A DNA stretch of 64,000 nucleotides from an uncultured Pseudorhodobacter sp. (GTDB taxonomy: Bacteria; Pseudomonadota; Alphaproteobacteria; Rhodobacterales; Rhodobacteraceae), in contig CAJXWJ010000006.1 of NCBI GenBank assembly GCA_913062925.1, positions 1 to 64,000 on the forward strand, given 5' to 3'. Shown here in pieces: positions 17,765 to 27,191 of the stretch; position 1 is the stretch's first letter, and each line of letters starts with the position of its first letter. The translations under genes were made by a program, and so were the position numbers. The notes beneath the pieces were generated by a model. That model did no database searches, had not been told where the DNA came from, and saw nothing but the letters and a program-made list of their open reading frames with translations.

Positions 17765-18859
17765 CTAGTTCACCACAAATTCGGCATGTAAGGCACCTGC
17801 GGCGTTAATGCTTTTCAGAATGTCGATCATGTCATGCGGGGCGACGCCCAAGGCGTTCAGCCCGGCGACCACTTCGGAAAGATTGGTGCCGCCCTGAACT
17901 TCGGCCAGCCCCGTGCCCGGCGCGTTCTGGATGCCGACTGATGATTGCGGCACCACGATGGTCTGGCCCTGCGAAAACGGGTTTGGTTGCACCACCACCG
18001 GCGTATCGTCGATCCGAAGCGTCAAATTGCCCTGCGCGACGGCGACGCGGCTGATTCTGACATCTTCGCCCATCACTATGGTGCCGGATCTCTGATCAAC
18101 CACAACTCGCGCTTTCGATTCCGGCTCGATCGTTAAATTTTCCAACTGGCTGATCAAATGTGCTGGCGAGCGCCCATTTGTTTGCAAAAGCACAGTGCCC
18201 GCATCCAACATTTCCGCCGATTTTCGCCCGGTGGCCTTATTGATCACCGTCTCAATGCGCGCGGCGGTGGTGAAATCAGGCTCACGCAGGGCAAGACGCA
18301 TCGATTGCAACTGGGTGAAATCAAATTCCACCTCACGCTCGACGCGCGCACCAGAGGGGATCATGCCCGCCGTTGGAACACCTTGAACCACTTTTGCGGT
18401 CTGCCCATCAGCCGAGACTCCGCCGGCAATGATCGCACCTTGGGCAACAGCATAAATCTTCCCGTCGGCCCCATTCAAAGGCGTCATGATCAAAGTGCCA
18501 CCAAGCAGGCTTTTGGCATCCCCAATCGCAGAAACGGTGACGTCAATCTGGCCACCCGCACGCGCAAAAGGCGGCAAAGTGGCTGTTACAAAAACCGCGG
18601 CGACGTTTTTAGGCTGAAACGACTCGCCCGAGACATTGACGCCCAGCCGTTCTAGCAGATTGGACATGATTTCTTCGGTAAAAGGCGCATTTCGCAGTCC
18701 ATCGCCACTGCCATTCAAGCCGACAACCAAGCCATAGCCGACCAAATCATTCGCACGCACCCCGTCAAATTCGACCAAATCCTTAATGCGAATTGGACCC
18801 GCGAACAGGAAAGTTGGCAGGCAGGCGATCAAAATCGCAAAGAAAAAAGCCCGTATCAT
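17765..18859 (-). CDS. flgI: Flagellar P-ring protein FlgI
   Basis: IRIKDLVEFDGVRANDLVGYGLVVGLNGSGD...NLSEVVAGLNALGVAPHDMIDILKSINAAGALHAEFVVN. Confidence 0.96.
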   Translation of the reverse strand: MIRAFFFAILIACLPTFLFAGPIRIKDLVEFDGVRANDLVGYGLVVGLNGSGDGLRNAPFTEEIMSNLLERLGVNVSGESFQPKNVAAVFVTATLPPFARAGGQIDVTVSAIGDAKSLLGGTLIMTPLNGADGKIYAVAQGAIIAGGVSADGQTAKVVQGVPTAGMIPSGARVEREVEFDFTQLQSMRLALREPDFTTAARIETVINKATGRKSAEMLDAGTVLLQTNGRSPAHLISQLENLTIEPESKARVVVDQRSGTIVMGEDVRISRVAVAQGNLTLRIDDTPVVVQPNPFSQGQTIVVPQSSVGIQNAPGTGLAEVQGGTNLSEVVAGLNALGVAPHDMIDILKSINAAGALHAEFVVN

Positions 18860-19857
18860 AGGTAATCCAACAGACTAAGGTGCGACATGCGGGCCGTAAG
18901 GGCGTAAATGGTTTCCAGCTGTGTCTGGGTTTCTTGCAGTTTGGTTGCGGTGCTATAGGGGTCTACCGATGTCAGGTCATTGCGTGCGATCTGAAGCGCG
19001 CTTTCCTCGGAAGAATTGCGGGTTTCTGCGGCAGAAATTTGCGATTCGGTGACGCCCAGACGGGCAGAGAGTTCAAGCCGATGGCTCTGGCTTTGTAACA
19101 GATGCGTCCCCGCCGCTTCGGCCAATGATCTGCGCAAGTCTGGTTGAGCGGAAAACAGGCCGCGGCCCAACAAGGCCGCAAGCGCGATGCCGGTTAGCGT
19201 TTCGGTGATGGCAGGATCTTTTGCGGTGATATCAAGATTTGCGGTTTCGCCCGGAGCAATCGTCACAGGCTCTAGCGGCGCACCCCCGTTGTAGGCTTGC
19301 GTCGCAAAACCTGCGGGGTCCTGAAACCAATTTGAAACCGCAGCGATCACATCTTGCACCGAAGTTGCCCCCGCCGTTGCCGCATCAAGCGCGGTGAGAA
19401 TGCTTTGCGACCCCGCCACGGGTACGATTGCAGTTTCCACGCCACCAAAGAGCGATCGCCCGCCGACGGCCACATTCAAGGCGGCGATGGTTGACTGAAA
19501 GATTTGCTGCGCCTCCCCCCCGACACCAGAAAGCTGTGCCGTTCCAGAGCCCGCAGAAACCGTCATCAGCGATTGGCGCAATTGCAGCGCCAAACTGTCA
19601 ATTGTTTGCAGCCCCGCCTGCATCGTGGTGGTAAACAACCCTGCTTCTTGGGTTTGGGCCGTATAGCCTTTTATCCGCGCAAGCGAGGTATCGATGCCTG
19701 AAACAAGACTTAAATTTCCAGAAAACTTTTTCGCGATATCAGTTGTTTGCCCCGTTGTCAGCTCGGTCGACAGGCGTTGCATCTCAGTTTTAAGACTGAG
19801 GTTTTTTGCGCGAAACGCGAAGGCGCTTGTCATATCGCCGACAGAGGTGGTGACCAT
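18856..19857 (-). CDS. flgL: Flagellar hook-associated protein FlgL (flagellin-like)
   Basis: Flagellin-like N/C termini, between flgK and flgI, overlaps flgI by 4 bp. Confidence 0.8.
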   Translation of the reverse strand: MVTTSVGDMTSAFAFRAKNLSLKTEMQRLSTELTTGQTTDIAKKFSGNLSLVSGIDTSLARIKGYTAQTQEAGLFTTTMQAGLQTIDSLALQLRQSLMTVSAGSGTAQLSGVGGEAQQIFQSTIAALNVAVGGRSLFGGVETAIVPVAGSQSILTALDAATAGATSVQDVIAAVSNWFQDPAGFATQAYNGGAPLEPVTIAPGETANLDITAKDPAITETLTGIALAALLGRGLFSAQPDLRRSLAEAAGTHLLQSQSHRLELSARLGVTESQISAAETRNSSEESALQIARNDLTSVDPYSTATKLQETQTQLETIYALTARMSHLSLLDYL

Positions 19858-19860
19858 TTT

Positions 19861-21318
19861 TCAAATCTCCAAAAGGCGCTGCAATAGATCGTTGACGACC
19901 GAAATTACCTTAGCGTTGGCGGTATAGGCTTTTTCGATCGACAACAGCGTTTGCATCTCGTGGTCGGTATCGACGCCGCCCTGAAGCTCGAGGGTTTTTA
20001 CCGTTTCAAGTTTGGCGGCGTTATAAGTGGCGTCATTTTCGGCTGCGACGCGACCACTTGCGGCAAAAGAGGTCATATCGGTCGCTAGCGTCGCAAAACT
20101 ACGGCTTGCGGCAGAGAAGCCGCCAGAGGCCGGCGTGCGCAGGCTCTCCAAAGCCGCTGAAAAACGATTGAATTGCGCGGCACTGCCAACCGGGCCAGGC
20201 GCCATCGCGCCAAGCCCATCGCGCAGCTTTGAAAGATCGCCGCCCTTAGTGGGATCAACCGAAGAATTCACGCTAAGGCGCTGCGCAAGGCCGACTTCGG
20301 CGCTGGGGTCAAAACCGGTGCCGGTATCGGTAAAGAGCCCTGGCGCGCTCAGGGGTAGGCTTGGGTCGGTAGCAGGATCGGCAAATCGGGTGATCAAATC
20401 GCGGGCGAGCGCGTCAAGATTGGCCTGGGCCGCTGGTGCAAGGCTGTCGCGTACCTGAAAGGCGGCCGCGAGCGTGCCGCCAGAAATAAGGCTGCTGTCC
20501 CCCGAGGTTGCGACAGAACGGTCGTCCAAGGTTAGGCCCGAAAGCGCCCCTGAAGCTTGGGTCATTCCAGCCACAACCACCCCGGCCGCGGTAAAGCCAA
20601 ACTCTGCGGGCTTACCATCTAAAATGATAGCACCACCAGTGGTGAACAAGGCAACCCCGCCATAACTTCGCGGCACTTCGCGCAGTGGCACAATCGAGGC
20701 AATACTATCAATGGCGCGCTGGCGCTGATCCATCAAAGCAGAGACATCGCGGCCATTGACCAGGCCAACGCCGATATCACCGTTGAACTGCGCCACCTGA
20801 TTCAGAGTGATGTTCAACAAGCTCACCTGATCGGAAATCTGACCATCCGCATCCGCGCGGGCAGATTGAATTGCCGTCGCCGCGCTAGAGATTTGTTGCG
20901 TCAAAGCGGTAGCAGATTGCAATACTCCGATCAGGCGCGTGTCTGCATCCGGACGCGATGCGGCCTCTTGCAGGCTTGTTGAGAACCCTGCTACCCGCGA
21001 GACGAGCGAACCTTCTGACCCAACACTGCCAAGCGCCGTCTCCAAGCGAGTCATGAAATCGACCACCGTCGAGCTGGCGCTGCTGCCCGCCTGCGCGACC
21101 CTGCGATCGGCAATGACGGCGAGATCCGCCTGTCGCAGCACCCCGTCGACCTTTACGCCCTGCCCAGATTGGCCCACGACCCGCGCAGAGGTTTGCAGTT
21201 CGCGGCGCGCGTAGCCTTCGGTCATCGCATTCGCGACATTGGAGGAAATCAGCTCTGCCGCGCGCGCGGCCGCATTCAGCCCAGACAGGGCGGAATTCAG
21301 GCTGCCTGTGAGTGACAT
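19861..21318 (-). CDS. flgK: Flagellar hook-associated protein FlgK
   Basis: MSLTGSLNSALSGLNAAARAAELISSNVANAMTEGYARRE... C-term DTDHEMQTLLSIEKAYTANAKVISVVNDLLQRLLEI. Confidence 0.93.
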   Translation of the reverse strand: MSLTGSLNSALSGLNAAARAAELISSNVANAMTEGYARRELQTSARVVGQSGQGVKVDGVLRQADLAVIADRRVAQAGSSASSTVVDFMTRLETALGSVGSEGSLVSRVAGFSTSLQEAASRPDADTRLIGVLQSATALTQQISSAATAIQSARADADGQISDQVSLLNITLNQVAQFNGDIGVGLVNGRDVSALMDQRQRAIDSIASIVPLREVPRSYGGVALFTTGGAIILDGKPAEFGFTAAGVVVAGMTQASGALSGLTLDDRSVATSGDSSLISGGTLAAAFQVRDSLAPAAQANLDALARDLITRFADPATDPSLPLSAPGLFTDTGTGFDPSAEVGLAQRLSVNSSVDPTKGGDLSKLRDGLGAMAPGPVGSAAQFNRFSAALESLRTPASGGFSAASRSFATLATDMTSFAASGRVAAENDATYNAAKLETVKTLELQGGVDTDHEMQTLLSIEKAYTANAKVISVVNDLLQRLLEI

Positions 21319-21327
21319 CTACGCCTC

Positions 21328-22632
21328 CTATCGCTTGATACTATTGGTTTCTTGCAGCATTTCATCCACCGCCTGAATAACCTTGGCATTCGAGGAATAG
21401 GCGCGCTGAGTTTGAATAAGTTGCACCAATTCGGTTGCCACATCGACGGAGGATTCCTCACGCGTGAAGCCTAACATATTGCCCGTTGGCCCTTCTCCGG
21501 CATTCCAAAGATAGATCGGGCCCGATTCGACGGAAAGCCGATAGCCCTGATTGTCGGTGGCAAGCAGGCCGTTTGGGTTCGGCACATCGACAACTGGAAT
21601 TTGGTACAGCCGCCGCGTAAAGCCTTGATCGTAGATCGCATAAAGATTGCCAGATTCATCTACCGTCATCGAGCTAAGACTGGCAACCGGCGTGCCGTTT
21701 TTCCCGATTGAGACCGGCGTAAAGCCGGTCGAAAGTTGGGTCGTGCCATCAATCTGGCCAATCTTACCGACATTCAGATTGATTGTGCCCCCTGCAACCG
21801 GCACATCCATGCCGCCGGTGGCCGGATCATAGGCCGCGCCAAAAAGCGTTGTCACATTCAGCAAAGTGCCGCCCGCAACCTGACTGGAATTAAACTCAAG
21901 CCGGTAACTGCCAACAATCGCGTCAGCTTGCGCGCCATCGCGCACGGTCATGTTCCAAGCGTTCGATGCCCCCGCAACAGGCACCTCGGGCGTGTATTCA
22001 AAGTTTAACGATTCGGACTCGCCCAAATTGGCAAAATATTCGACACCAATCGCAAGAGGATCACCGCTGGCGCCTGCGGTCGACTGAGCGGAAGGCAAGT
22101 TCACGGCCAGCGAAATAGAGGTCGTTGGGTTGGCAACATATTGATTGGAACCAACCTCTACTGGGACCAGCGAAGCCAAAGTATCCCGCGCGAAGGCGTT
22201 GTTGTCATCCAGCAAAGAGGCGGGCCAACCCATTAGGACTTGCCCTGTTGCCGTGCGCAAAACGCCATCAGAATCTGGACGAAACGAGCCCGTTGTGATC
22301 AGCGAAATTGGAAAGCTGGCGGTTGGATCGTTTAGCGATGTGACATCGGTGACGGCCAAAAACCCACGGCCGTCGATGGCAAGATCTGTGGCATTGGTCG
22401 TATTGATCAGCGGGCCCTGCATATCGACCATGCGCATATTCGTGGCGCGCACCCCCCCCGCCACATAGGATGAATTGGAGTTGCCGGTCATCACCAGCGA
22501 CTGAAAATCTGTCTGGGCGCGTTTGTACCCATAGGTGCCAGAATTGGCGATATTATCAGAAATAGTCGCCAGCTTACTCGCGTTAGAGCTTAGCCCTGAA
22601 ACGCCAGCATTCAGCGAAGATGAAATTGTCAT
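21328..22632 (-). CDS. flgE: Flagellar hook protein FlgE
   Basis: MTISSSLNAGVSGLSSNASKLATISDNIANSGTYGYKRAQTDF... VDVATELVQLIQTQRAYSSNAKVIQAVDEMLQETNSIKR. Confidence 0.93.
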   Translation of the reverse strand: MTISSSLNAGVSGLSSNASKLATISDNIANSGTYGYKRAQTDFQSLVMTGNSNSSYVAGGVRATNMRMVDMQGPLINTTNATDLAIDGRGFLAVTDVTSLNDPTASFPISLITTGSFRPDSDGVLRTATGQVLMGWPASLLDDNNAFARDTLASLVPVEVGSNQYVANPTTSISLAVNLPSAQSTAGASGDPLAIGVEYFANLGESESLNFEYTPEVPVAGASNAWNMTVRDGAQADAIVGSYRLEFNSSQVAGGTLLNVTTLFGAAYDPATGGMDVPVAGGTINLNVGKIGQIDGTTQLSTGFTPVSIGKNGTPVASLSSMTVDESGNLYAIYDQGFTRRLYQIPVVDVPNPNGLLATDNQGYRLSVESGPIYLWNAGEGPTGNMLGFTREESSVDVATELVQLIQTQRAYSSNAKVIQAVDEMLQETNSIKR

Positions 22633-22688
22633 GAAATGCGCCCTTCTGCAGCGTCGACCTATCTTTTGCCAACTCTGCATGATGCGCC

Positions 22689-22703
22689 TTAAGATCTGCC
22701 TAA
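22689..22703. promoter_or_regulatory. CtrA-like site TTAA-GATCTGC-CTAA(C) upstream of flgE
   Basis: Direct match to TTAA-N7-TTAA(C) with one mismatch, 57 bp upstream of flgE ATG. Confidence 0.5.
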
Positions 22704-22723
22704 CAGCTCAAATTTGAGCCATC

Positions 22724-23563
22724 TCATCTGAACTTCCGCAGCAAAATCACCTCGAGCCGATTGTTGCGCACCGCCGTCAGGTCTTGAGTCGCGGGTTTTC
22801 TATCGGCATTTCCACTGATGCGCGCCACGCGGTCCAATGGGGTTTTATTGGCTTCAAGCATCTGCCGCATTGCCTGCGCCCTTGCGGTAGAAAGCTCCCA
22901 ATTTGGGTTATCTTTCAGCGTGATAGGCAAAGTTCGAACATAGCCGTTTACAGCAATCTGGTTTTGCGCCAGCCCAAAAACCTCAGACAACAAGGCTGCG
23001 ATTTTCAGGGTTTGGTCGCGCGGATTAGCCGTGCCTTCTTCAAACAACGGATCGTCAGGCACATCAAAAATTTCGACAACCAAACCTTCGTCTGTAACCC
23101 TGCTGATGACATGACTGAGCAGCCGCTTCATCGTCATGCTTTCGCCGCCCTGCGCAGTCAGCGCGGTTTTTACCTGATCGAGGACTTTTTGTTCTGCCAC
23201 GCCCGCCGAGGTTTGCGGCCCGGTTTCGCTGCGACCACGGTCTTCCTTGCTGGGCTGATTACCAGTCGCCCCCGTGCCCGTCTGAGCAAGCGCGCCTTCG
23301 ACAAACAGAGAATCCCCGCTAAACATATCCTTGCCACCACCCGAAACCCGCGACACCGCGATGGTCGGGTTAAAATAATCTGCAATGCCTTTGCGTTGCT
23401 TTTCCGTCGTCGCGTTTAACAGCCACATCAGCATAAAAAAGGCCATCATGGCCGTCACAAAGTCAGCATAGGCCACTTTCCACGCCCCACCGTGATGGCC
23501 GCCACCCTTGATGACTTTTTTACGCTTGATGATGACTGGCGCGACATCTGATTGCCCAGCCAT
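22724..23563 (-). CDS. motB: Flagellar motor stator protein MotB (OmpA-type C-terminus)
   Basis: KVIKGGGHHGGAWKVAYADFVTAMMAFFMLMWLLNATTEKQRKGIADYF; C-terminal peptidoglycan-binding region NWELSTARAQAMRQML. Confidence 0.95.
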   Translation of the reverse strand: MAGQSDVAPVIIKRKKVIKGGGHHGGAWKVAYADFVTAMMAFFMLMWLLNATTEKQRKGIADYFNPTIAVSRVSGGGKDMFSGDSLFVEGALAQTGTGATGNQPSKEDRGRSETGPQTSAGVAEQKVLDQVKTALTAQGGESMTMKRLLSHVISRVTDEGLVVEIFDVPDDPLFEEGTANPRDQTLKIAALLSEVFGLAQNQIAVNGYVRTLPITLKDNPNWELSTARAQAMRQMLEANKTPLDRVARISGNADRKPATQDLTAVRNNRLEVILLRKFR

Positions 23564-23667
23564 TCACACACCCATTTATCAAACACCCAAGCTCAGGTGT
23601 AACCGATCTCGGTGCATAAGGGGTTAAGCGGCGGGATTTTAGGGAAATGCCTTATATTTGCCGGAAT

Positions 23668-24849
23668 TCAACGCTCGCGCAGGGCGAGGCTGGATTTATA
23701 CAAAGGCTTGGTCAGATAGGTCAGAATGGTCTTGCCGCCGGTTTCCAGCTCGACATCAGCCTGCATCCCAGGTCGAATTTCCAGACCGCGCTGACGCTCG
23801 GTGAACTGGCTGCGATCCACCGCAAGCGTGACTTTGTAATGCGGATCGCCATCGGGACTGCGCGACCGCTCGTCTTTAAACGTATCGGCGGAAATGAACG
23901 TCACCTTGGCCTTTAGAGTGCCATAAATCGTGTAATCATAAGCCGTTAGCTTTACTGTCGCCTTCAGCCCCTGATGCAGCGAAGCGATGTCGCGCGGCTT
24001 TACACGCGCCTCGATGAACAGATCGCCGTCGACGGGAATCAGTTCCATAATCTCTTCGCCCGAGCGCACAACGCCGCCAATCGTAGTGATCGACAGCTTG
24101 TTCACAATGCCGCGCATCGGTGCCACCAAAGTCGTGCGCGACAGCTGGTCTTGCGCCAGTTTCAGCTTTTGCCGCAGCTGCGCCAGATCGCTTTCCACCT
24201 TCGAAAAATCGGTGGCGCGTTCCATCTTGGTGGTGGTCTGCGCCTCGGCCAATTTGCTTTGCGCATCGGAATAGGCCTTGCGGGCGCGGGTGACCTCGAT
24301 CAGCGGCGCGATGTCTTGCTTGTACATTTTTTCCAGCAAATCGCGCTCTTGCGAGGCTTGGTCCAGCACCGCTTTGGCACCTTCGACCCGCGCAGCGTAA
24401 TCGCTAAGTCGCGCCGTCAGCAGCGCTTTTTCCGAAGCCACCACTTCGGGCACCCGCCCCGCAATTACCGGGGGCGCATCAAAGCCTGCCTCGCCGTTGA
24501 TTTCGGCATCAAGCCGCATCCGGCGAATTTCCAACGTAGCGATTTGGTCGGAATAATCATCCACCGCTGCCTGATACTGGGTGCCATACAGCCGCGCCAA
24601 GGTTTGCCCCGGCTGCACCAGATCGCCTTCGGCCACGTTCAGCTCGGCCAGAATGCCGCCTTCTAGGTTTTGAATGATTTGCGGGCGCGACGAAGACACC
24701 ACCTCGCCCTGCGCATGCACAATCTCGTCCAGCCACGCGAAAGAGGCCCAGAGCAGAAACACTACGGCAACACCGGCGATCATCCATATGGTGCGGCTGG
24801 GGCCGCGCTGTTTTTCGGCAAAGGCCTCGTCAAAGCTTGCGATGCTCAT
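23668..24849 (-). CDS. Type I secretion membrane fusion protein, HlyD family
   Basis: Single TM then WLDEIVHAQGEVVSSSRPQIIQNLEGGILAELNVAEGDLVQPGQ biotinyl-lipoyl-like domain; operon with ABC ATPase and TolC-like gene. Confidence 0.93.
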   Translation of the reverse strand: MSIASFDEAFAEKQRGPSRTIWMIAGVAVVFLLWASFAWLDEIVHAQGEVVSSSRPQIIQNLEGGILAELNVAEGDLVQPGQTLARLYGTQYQAAVDDYSDQIATLEIRRMRLDAEINGEAGFDAPPVIAGRVPEVVASEKALLTARLSDYAARVEGAKAVLDQASQERDLLEKMYKQDIAPLIEVTRARKAYSDAQSKLAEAQTTTKMERATDFSKVESDLAQLRQKLKLAQDQLSRTTLVAPMRGIVNKLSITTIGGVVRSGEEIMELIPVDGDLFIEARVKPRDIASLHQGLKATVKLTAYDYTIYGTLKAKVTFISADTFKDERSRSPDGDPHYKVTLAVDRSQFTERQRGLEIRPGMQADVELETGGKTILTYLTKPLYKSSLALRER

Positions 24850-27191
24850 CTTGCAGCCCCTGCCCCAAGCTGGATTGTCAGCGGCTGTGCCGCGCGCGGC
24901 AGTTGCGGCGCAGAGGCTTGATTGACCGGCGCGGACCCAGCGATCAACATCTGGCCATTGGCAGCCGCAACAGCAGCAATCGCGGCAGGGGCCTCATGCG
25001 CCTTGTTCAGATGCGCCAGCACAGCTTCGCGCGGACCATCAACAACCAGTCTGCCGTTTTGAAAAATTACCACGCGGTTGGTCAATTGCAGGATCGGCAC
25101 GCGGTGGGTGGCAATAATCGCGGTGCGGCCTTGCAGCCAAGTTTGCAAACGGCTGACAAGGGTGTTTTCAAGCGTCTGGTCCAAGGCGGCGGTGGGTTCA
25201 TCCAAAATCGCTACCGAAGGGTTTTGCAGCCACAGCCGCGCCCAGCCAATGCTTTGCCGCTGGCCCACTGACAGGCCTTCGCCCATCTCTTTGATTTCCA
25301 GATCCAAGCCCCGTGGATGGTTGCGCACAAAGGGGCCAAGCCCAGAAAAATCAAGTGCTTCGAACAGGCGTTCGTCGTCGCGCTCCAGTTGCGTCATGTT
25401 CAGATTGTCACGCAAGCTGCCCGCAAACAGCCGCACCTCTTGGCCCAGATAGCCGATGCCTCGGCGTAGATCGCGCGGATGCACCTGTGCCAGATCAACG
25501 CCATCGATCAGCACACGGCCAGCGGTAGGATCATAAAGCCCCGCCAAAATCCGCAGGAAGGTGGATTTGCCCGAGCCATTGGTGCCCAGAACGGCAATGT
25601 GCTGACCCGCGGGAATTGACAGGCCGTTGATCTCGACAGTGGGGGCCGATTTCGGGTCATAGCGAAACTCTAGATTGCGAATTTCAAACGCGCCCGTCAG
25701 CTTTTCGCGGCGCAGATAGCTGCGGCCGGCCTCATTTGATTGATTGGATTTCGCAATCGCTTCCAAGCCATTCAGCGCAGATTTGACGTTGGTCCATTTC
25801 GACAGGGTCGATGCCAAGGCGGCCAAAGGCCCAAGCGTGCGGCCTGTCAGAATGCCGATGGCGATGATGGTGCCGACGGTGAAATCGCCGGCAAACACCA
25901 GATAGGCCCCCGCAACCACCGCCAGAATATAGGTGCCCTGCTGCACCGCTTGCGCCCAATAGCCCAAAAGCGCTGTCAGATGCCGCTGATCTGAAGATTT
26001 CACCACCGAAAGCGTCGAAAGCTCGGACCAGATCCGTTTGACACGGTCTTCCCCGCGCTGGGTGGTGACGGTTTCTGCCTCGAATATCGCTTCATACAGC
26101 AGACGGGCGGCGCGGGTGCTTGCGCCTTGCGTCTCGGCGGTCAGCGCCACCATTTTCTTTTGGAATAGAAAGCCGGGTGCAACCATCAGCACGCCACCAA
26201 TCACCAAAATCCACACCAGATTGCCCCCAATCGAGGCGACAAGAGCAAGGAAAATCAGAATAAACGGCAGATCAGCAAGGGTGCCTATGGTGCTGGCGGT
26301 GAAAAACTCGCGCACCGAGGAAAACTCACGCATGGCGGCAAACAGGCTTGAAGGGCTGCGCTGGCCGGGGCCATGCTTCATGCCCAACAGTTTTTCCATC
26401 AGCCGCGATTGCACCGACAGCTCGATCCGCTTGCCGGTCACATCCATCAGGCTAGAGCGTGCCAGTTTCAGCGCCGCTTCCATCAAAATCGCCAGCATCG
26501 CACCCAGCGCCAGCACCCAAAGCGTGGGTTCAGACTGATAGGGAATGACGCGGTCATAGACCTGCATCGAAAACAACGACACCGCCACAGCCAGCAAATT
26601 GGCCACCAAAGACCCCGCCGCCACTTCCATCAACTGGCGTTTATAGCGCGGGAATTCACCCCAGAACCAATGCGGTTCGGGTTTGTTTTCGATATGGCGG
26701 CTGGCCAATTCGTTGATCGTGGTCTTGGCCCGCAGCATGCGTCCGGTATAAACTTGGGCGAAATCGGCAAAGCTGACCTCGGCGCGCATATGCTCTACCG
26801 AGGTATCATAGACCTCAACTCCGTCTTCGGTTTGCCCCAAAACCAGCACGATCTGGCCCGAAGACATCTCGGTAAGCGCCGGCCAGTGATCTGCCGTTGG
26901 AGCAGTGATCTGATCGACCGAAGCGGTCATGCCCAAGGCGCGCAGGGCGTGGGCAACCTCATCAATCCCAAGCCTGCCGCTGCTGGCCGCAAGCTGGATA
27001 TTTTCCAGCAGATCAGGCACCGCAAGTTCAGTGCCAATTAGCCCAGCATAAACCGAGGCAAGCTGCGCGCGCGACAAAGCGCGGTTGCTGTGGCGAGGGC
27101 GAGAGGCGCGGGCGCTGGGAGCAGGGCGCGTTGCAGCGGCGCCCGAGCGGCCTGCATTCATATCGAAAGCTACGACGCGGTCATCATTCAC
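24846..27191 (-). CDS. Type I secretion ABC transporter (LapB-like) with catalytically degenerate C39-like N-terminal domain
   Basis: Walker A GTNGSGKST, signature LSVGQRQSIGWAR, Walker B SVAILDEPTAALD; N-terminal ~150 aa C39-like without an evident catalytic Cys. Confidence 0.92.
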   Translation of the reverse strand: MNDDRVVAFDMNAGRSGAAATRPAPSARASRPRHSNRALSRAQLASVYAGLIGTELAVPDLLENIQLAASSGRLGIDEVAHALRALGMTASVDQITAPTADHWPALTEMSSGQIVLVLGQTEDGVEVYDTSVEHMRAEVSFADFAQVYTGRMLRAKTTINELASRHIENKPEPHWFWGEFPRYKRQLMEVAAGSLVANLLAVAVSLFSMQVYDRVIPYQSEPTLWVLALGAMLAILMEAALKLARSSLMDVTGKRIELSVQSRLMEKLLGMKHGPGQRSPSSLFAAMREFSSVREFFTASTIGTLADLPFILIFLALVASIGGNLVWILVIGGVLMVAPGFLFQKKMVALTAETQGASTRAARLLYEAIFEAETVTTQRGEDRVKRIWSELSTLSVVKSSDQRHLTALLGYWAQAVQQGTYILAVVAGAYLVFAGDFTVGTIIAIGILTGRTLGPLAALASTLSKWTNVKSALNGLEAIAKSNQSNEAGRSYLRREKLTGAFEIRNLEFRYDPKSAPTVEINGLSIPAGQHIAVLGTNGSGKSTFLRILAGLYDPTAGRVLIDGVDLAQVHPRDLRRGIGYLGQEVRLFAGSLRDNLNMTQLERDDERLFEALDFSGLGPFVRNHPRGLDLEIKEMGEGLSVGQRQSIGWARLWLQNPSVAILDEPTAALDQTLENTLVSRLQTWLQGRTAIIATHRVPILQLTNRVVIFQNGRLVVDGPREAVLAHLNKAHEAPAAIAAVAAANGQMLIAGSAPVNQASAPQLPRAAQPLTIQLGAGAAR

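Noticed and set aside
23616-23640. TTAA...TTAG pair upstream of motB as another CtrA site
   Set aside because: Spacing between half-sites is ~11 nt rather than 7, so it does not fit the CtrA consensus; a similar mis-spaced pair near 56291 was rejected for the same reason.
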